NCBI GenBank assembly: GCA_910575625.1
Contig: CAJTFD010000003.1
Coordinates: forward strand, 1 to 64,000
Direction: 5' to 3'
Length of the DNA: 64,000 nt
DNA from: Clostridia bacterium
Lineage (GTDB): Bacteria > Bacillota > Clostridia > Lachnospirales > Lachnospiraceae
Below are positions 62,039-64,000 of this stretch, one piece after another (the stretch's first letter is position 1; each line of letters begins with the position of its first letter). The notes below the pieces were generated by a model. It had not been told where the DNA came from. It made no database searches and saw only the letters and a program-made list of their open reading frames with translations. A program made the translations under genes and the position numbers.

Positions 62039-63397
62039 CTACAGATAACGGATCCTCCCCTGCACCTGTCCCGGACCTTCCTCGGGATGGAGCAGGGCGA
62101 GTGCACACAGGGCTGCACCGCAGGCGGCCTCCTCCTTATACGCCGGGATCTTCATCTCCATCCCGAACATTTCTTCCGCCAGCCGCTGCATCAGAGGATT
62201 CTGGCGGATACCGTTGCCAGAACCCACCAATCTCGCTGCCCTCTTCCCTGTGAGGCGGCACATCTGCTCATACTGTTCATATAATTCCCGGATGATCCCC
62301 GTGAGCACCCCCACCGTCATGGCCCCCGGGTGGAAATTGTCTACGCCGATGCCGGTGATACTCCCCCTCTTTGCGGGATCGCTCCGGGTCCCCGAGAAAG
62401 TCGTCTCCACCTTCCATGCCGCATCCACGCCATATCCATCTACAAATCTCTGCGCCTGGTCGCACATCTTTTGGTAATAACTCCCCTCCTGTTCCCCAGC
62501 CACCTCACGGTAAAACTGCTCCAGCATGGCATAGGCCCGGCCGCCACACAGGGAGGATCCGGCCAAGAGATAAGAATCCTCCGTGCACGGCCTAAGTTCG
62601 ATGCTCCCCTGACAGGGCACATACCTTTTCGTCACCACAGAAACCTGGCTCCCGGTCCCCACATTGATCAAGACCGTATCTGAAAGGCTTGCCACAGAGC
62701 CAAACACACTGGCCTGGTTGTCCCCAAGAGATGCCGTCACCGGGATGCCGTCCTCTGTCTCTCCCACGATAAAATGCTCTTTTCGTATCTCAGGCAGATA
62801 AGACAGATCCACACCCGCCTTCTCCAACGCCTCATAGAAAAACTCTCTCTTTTCCAGATCAAAGCAACCCCAGCTCGCAGCCATATCCGCGCCCATGACC
62901 GGCTCCCTGTTCCCGCTCAGCCGCATAGCGATATAGTCGCTGATCGTCACCATCTTTTTTGCCGACGCAGGGATCTGGCCCGTTTTCTGGAGATAAAAAT
63001 GCGTGCCCAGACCATAGCCGGCCGCTGCCCCGCCCGCTTTCTCATTCAGGATATCCACACAGCTAAGATCCCCTTCCACAGATCGGCCGCCCCTGCCATC
63101 CTGCCATGTATACAGAGGACTGACGGCATTCCCGCCGCCGTCCACATAGAGCATCCCGTGCATCTGTCCGGTAAGCCCAATGCTGGAGGGCTTCCCATAC
63201 GTCTCTACAGATCCATCCAGACCCTCTTTTACAAATCTCCAGATCCGCTGCGGGTCCTGGATCTTCTCATCCGGCGCCTCCCCCGGCAGAAAAGACCGGT
63301 GGTCTATGGTCTTTCGTGCCGTCAGATCGCCTGTCTCTTCATCCATGAGTGTCATACTTATGCTCGTAGTCCCTATATCGATCCCCATAATGTTCAT
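62039..63397 (-). CDS. FGGY-family carbohydrate kinase (sedoheptulokinase/xylulokinase-like)
   Basis: The 452-residue sugar kinase opens IMGIDIGTTSISMTLMDEET (phosphate 1) and has GLTGQMHGMLYVDG, TVLINVGTGSQVSVV (phosphate 2) and LVGSGNGIRQNPLMQRLAEE (adenosine). The family phosphorylates pentoses, heptuloses or glycerol. The MHGMLY segment and length fit xylulokinase or sedoheptulokinase. Its neighbour is a LacI-type repressor, so the pair is probably a local sugar-use unit under that repressor's control (inference). Confidence 0.9.
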   Translation of the reverse strand: MNIMGIDIGTTSISMTLMDEETGDLTARKTIDHRSFLPGEAPDEKIQDPQRIWRFVKEGLDGSVETYGKPSSIGLTGQMHGMLYVDGGGNAVSPLYTWQDGRGGRSVEGDLSCVDILNEKAGGAAAGYGLGTHFYLQKTGQIPASAKKMVTISDYIAMRLSGNREPVMGADMAASWGCFDLEKREFFYEALEKAGVDLSYLPEIRKEHFIVGETEDGIPVTASLGDNQASVFGSVASLSDTVLINVGTGSQVSVVTKRYVPCQGSIELRPCTEDSYLLAGSSLCGGRAYAMLEQFYREVAGEQEGSYYQKMCDQAQRFVDGYGVDAAWKVETTFSGTRSDPAKRGSITGIGVDNFHPGAMTVGVLTGIIRELYEQYEQMCRLTGKRAARLVGSGNGIRQNPLMQRLAEEMFGMEMKIPAYKEEAACGAALCALALLHPEEGPGQVQGRIRYL

Positions 63398-63428
63398 ATG
63401 CGTGATCTCCCTTTATCTTTTTCCTTTT

Positions 63429-64000
63429 TCAAAATTGCTGTTGTCCTTTGACAAGGTAAGCACAAGCCTCCCAGACATCCTCCACATCCTCTTGGTTCTG
63501 CCTCTGCAGACACTTGAAGATCTGTCTTGCCATCCCTGTAAAATCCTGCGCCACCACATGGATCCCCAGTTCCTTCGCACCCGGCATGGCTCCGATCATC
63601 CCCGCTCTATGGACGATCCCATTTCTTTTCGCGTGCTCCTCAAAGACCATCCCCAGCTCACCGACCGCGTAGATGATCCCGTCCTGGCCTTCCATGCACG
63701 CCAGTGCATCCCGGATCGACGCCTCCGGCAGTCCGTACAGACGGTTATGATACCCGTAAGAGATCGGATAGATCGCCCCCTCCGGTTCCAGTTCCCGGAA
63801 AGTCTGCTCCCTGACCCAAAGGCTTCCTATATCACTGTTGTCCCAACCGATATAGGCGATCTTTTCACAGCCCTCTTGTCTTAATCTGGTATGGAGACTT
63901 ACGACAGCCTCTCTGTTATCCATACATACCGCGTCCGCATACGCGCCTCCGTCCGGGGCATCGAACAGGACAAGGTCCATCCCCAGCCCCCGCAGGATCT
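63429..64000 (-). CDS. LacI-family regulator, C-terminal part, cut by the right edge
   Basis: The visible 190 residues match the C-terminal ligand-binding domain of LacI/PurR-type repressors: the AVVSLHTRLRQEGCEKIAYI subdomain strand, DALACMEGQDGIIYAVGELG and a final MARQIFKCLQRQ helix. The frame stays open to position 64000, so the DNA-binding N-terminus lies outside the window. It is coded 31 bp upstream of the FGGY kinase and probably responds to that kinase's sugar or its phosphate. Confidence 0.8.
   Translation of the reverse strand, partial: ILRGLGMDLVLFDAPDGGAYADAVCMDNREAVVSLHTRLRQEGCEKIAYIGWDNSDIGSLWVREQTFRELEPEGAIYPISYGYHNRLYGLPEASIRDALACMEGQDGIIYAVGELGMVFEEHAKRNGIVHRAGMIGAMPGAKELGIHVVAQDFTGMARQIFKCLQRQNQEDVEDVWEACAYLVKGQQQF

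Noticed and set aside
1..64000. tRNA, rRNA or CRISPR features
   Set aside because: No cloverleaf-type TpsiC motifs in proper context, no rRNA-like sequence and no regularly spaced direct repeats were seen. A dedicated RNA or CRISPR search was not possible here.

Overview
The window reads as chromosome of a spore-forming Clostridia, most likely Lachnospiraceae. The signs are yqfC/yqfD sporulation genes in the yqfC-yqfD-phoH-ybeY order, a T-box in front of leuA, c-di-GMP proteins (PilZ, GGDEF), strong AAGGAGG-type ribosome sites and a clear preference for ATC isoleucine codons that makes GATC very frequent. The family call is inference. No tRNA, rRNA or CRISPR array was seen.

Layout. 1-9,665 (minus strand): a tightly packed surface-polysaccharide operon running off the left edge. 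It has acyltransferases, glycosyltransferases, a sugar epimerase/reductase, an IspD-like cytidylyltransferase, LicD, an ATP-grasp/HAD fusion, a phosphoglycosyl transferase and a DegT aminotransferase. 9,817-12,081: a DEAH helicase with five helicase-associated repeats heads that run of genes. 12,155-12,567: two identical 27-bp palindromic sites in inverted orientation enclose a perfect consensus promoter. This is a candidate invertible promoter (inverton) for the helicase/polysaccharide operon, shown here in the orientation that points away from it. 12,734-15,358: two small proteins, NADP-isocitrate dehydrogenase and an MntA/HepT toxin-antitoxin pair. 15,359-24,423: repeat remnants, small genes, an ABC-F protein, a degenerate subtilase and an operon of three large serine recombinases plus DUF6870.

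24.6-38.6 kb: a hydrolase remnant, DUF3795, DUF6440, PilZ, a two-component/ABC module with a frameshifted kinase, a carboxypeptidase, a DJ-1 protein, a chorismate-mutase-like/shikimate kinase fusion, a BspA-type leucine-rich repeat protein, an AAA/PD-(D/E)XK protein, a GyrI-like protein and a WYL regulator. 38.7-41.6 kb: proline operon proB-DUF896-MTHFS-proA. 41.7-47.5 kb: BofC-like protein, DUF3048 lipoprotein, ybeY-phoH-yqfD-yqfC, DUF2284 and NUDIX. 47.7-50.0 kb: an AT-rich restriction-modification island (Vsr, probable endonuclease, m5C methyltransferase). 50.2-52.3 kb: leuA with a T-box leader. 52.4-57.1 kb: AraC regulator ending in a MITE-like repeat, VOC-DUF3795 fusion, ferredoxin-nitroreductase, diguanylate cyclase and RidA. 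57.2-62.0 kb: a second, intact two-component/ABC module. 62.0-64.0 kb: an FGGY kinase and a LacI-type regulator cut by the right edge.

The most interesting feature is the putative inverton. The promoter, the palindromic crossover-like sites and a T-tract present only outside the right site together suggest an on/off switch: rightward transcription would stop at once, while after inversion transcription would run into the helicase and polysaccharide genes. Other points of note are the serine-recombinase trio, a three-copy MITE-like family (one copy supplies the stop codon of an AraC gene), the kinase frameshift just before its catalytic histidine, and several unusual domain fusions.
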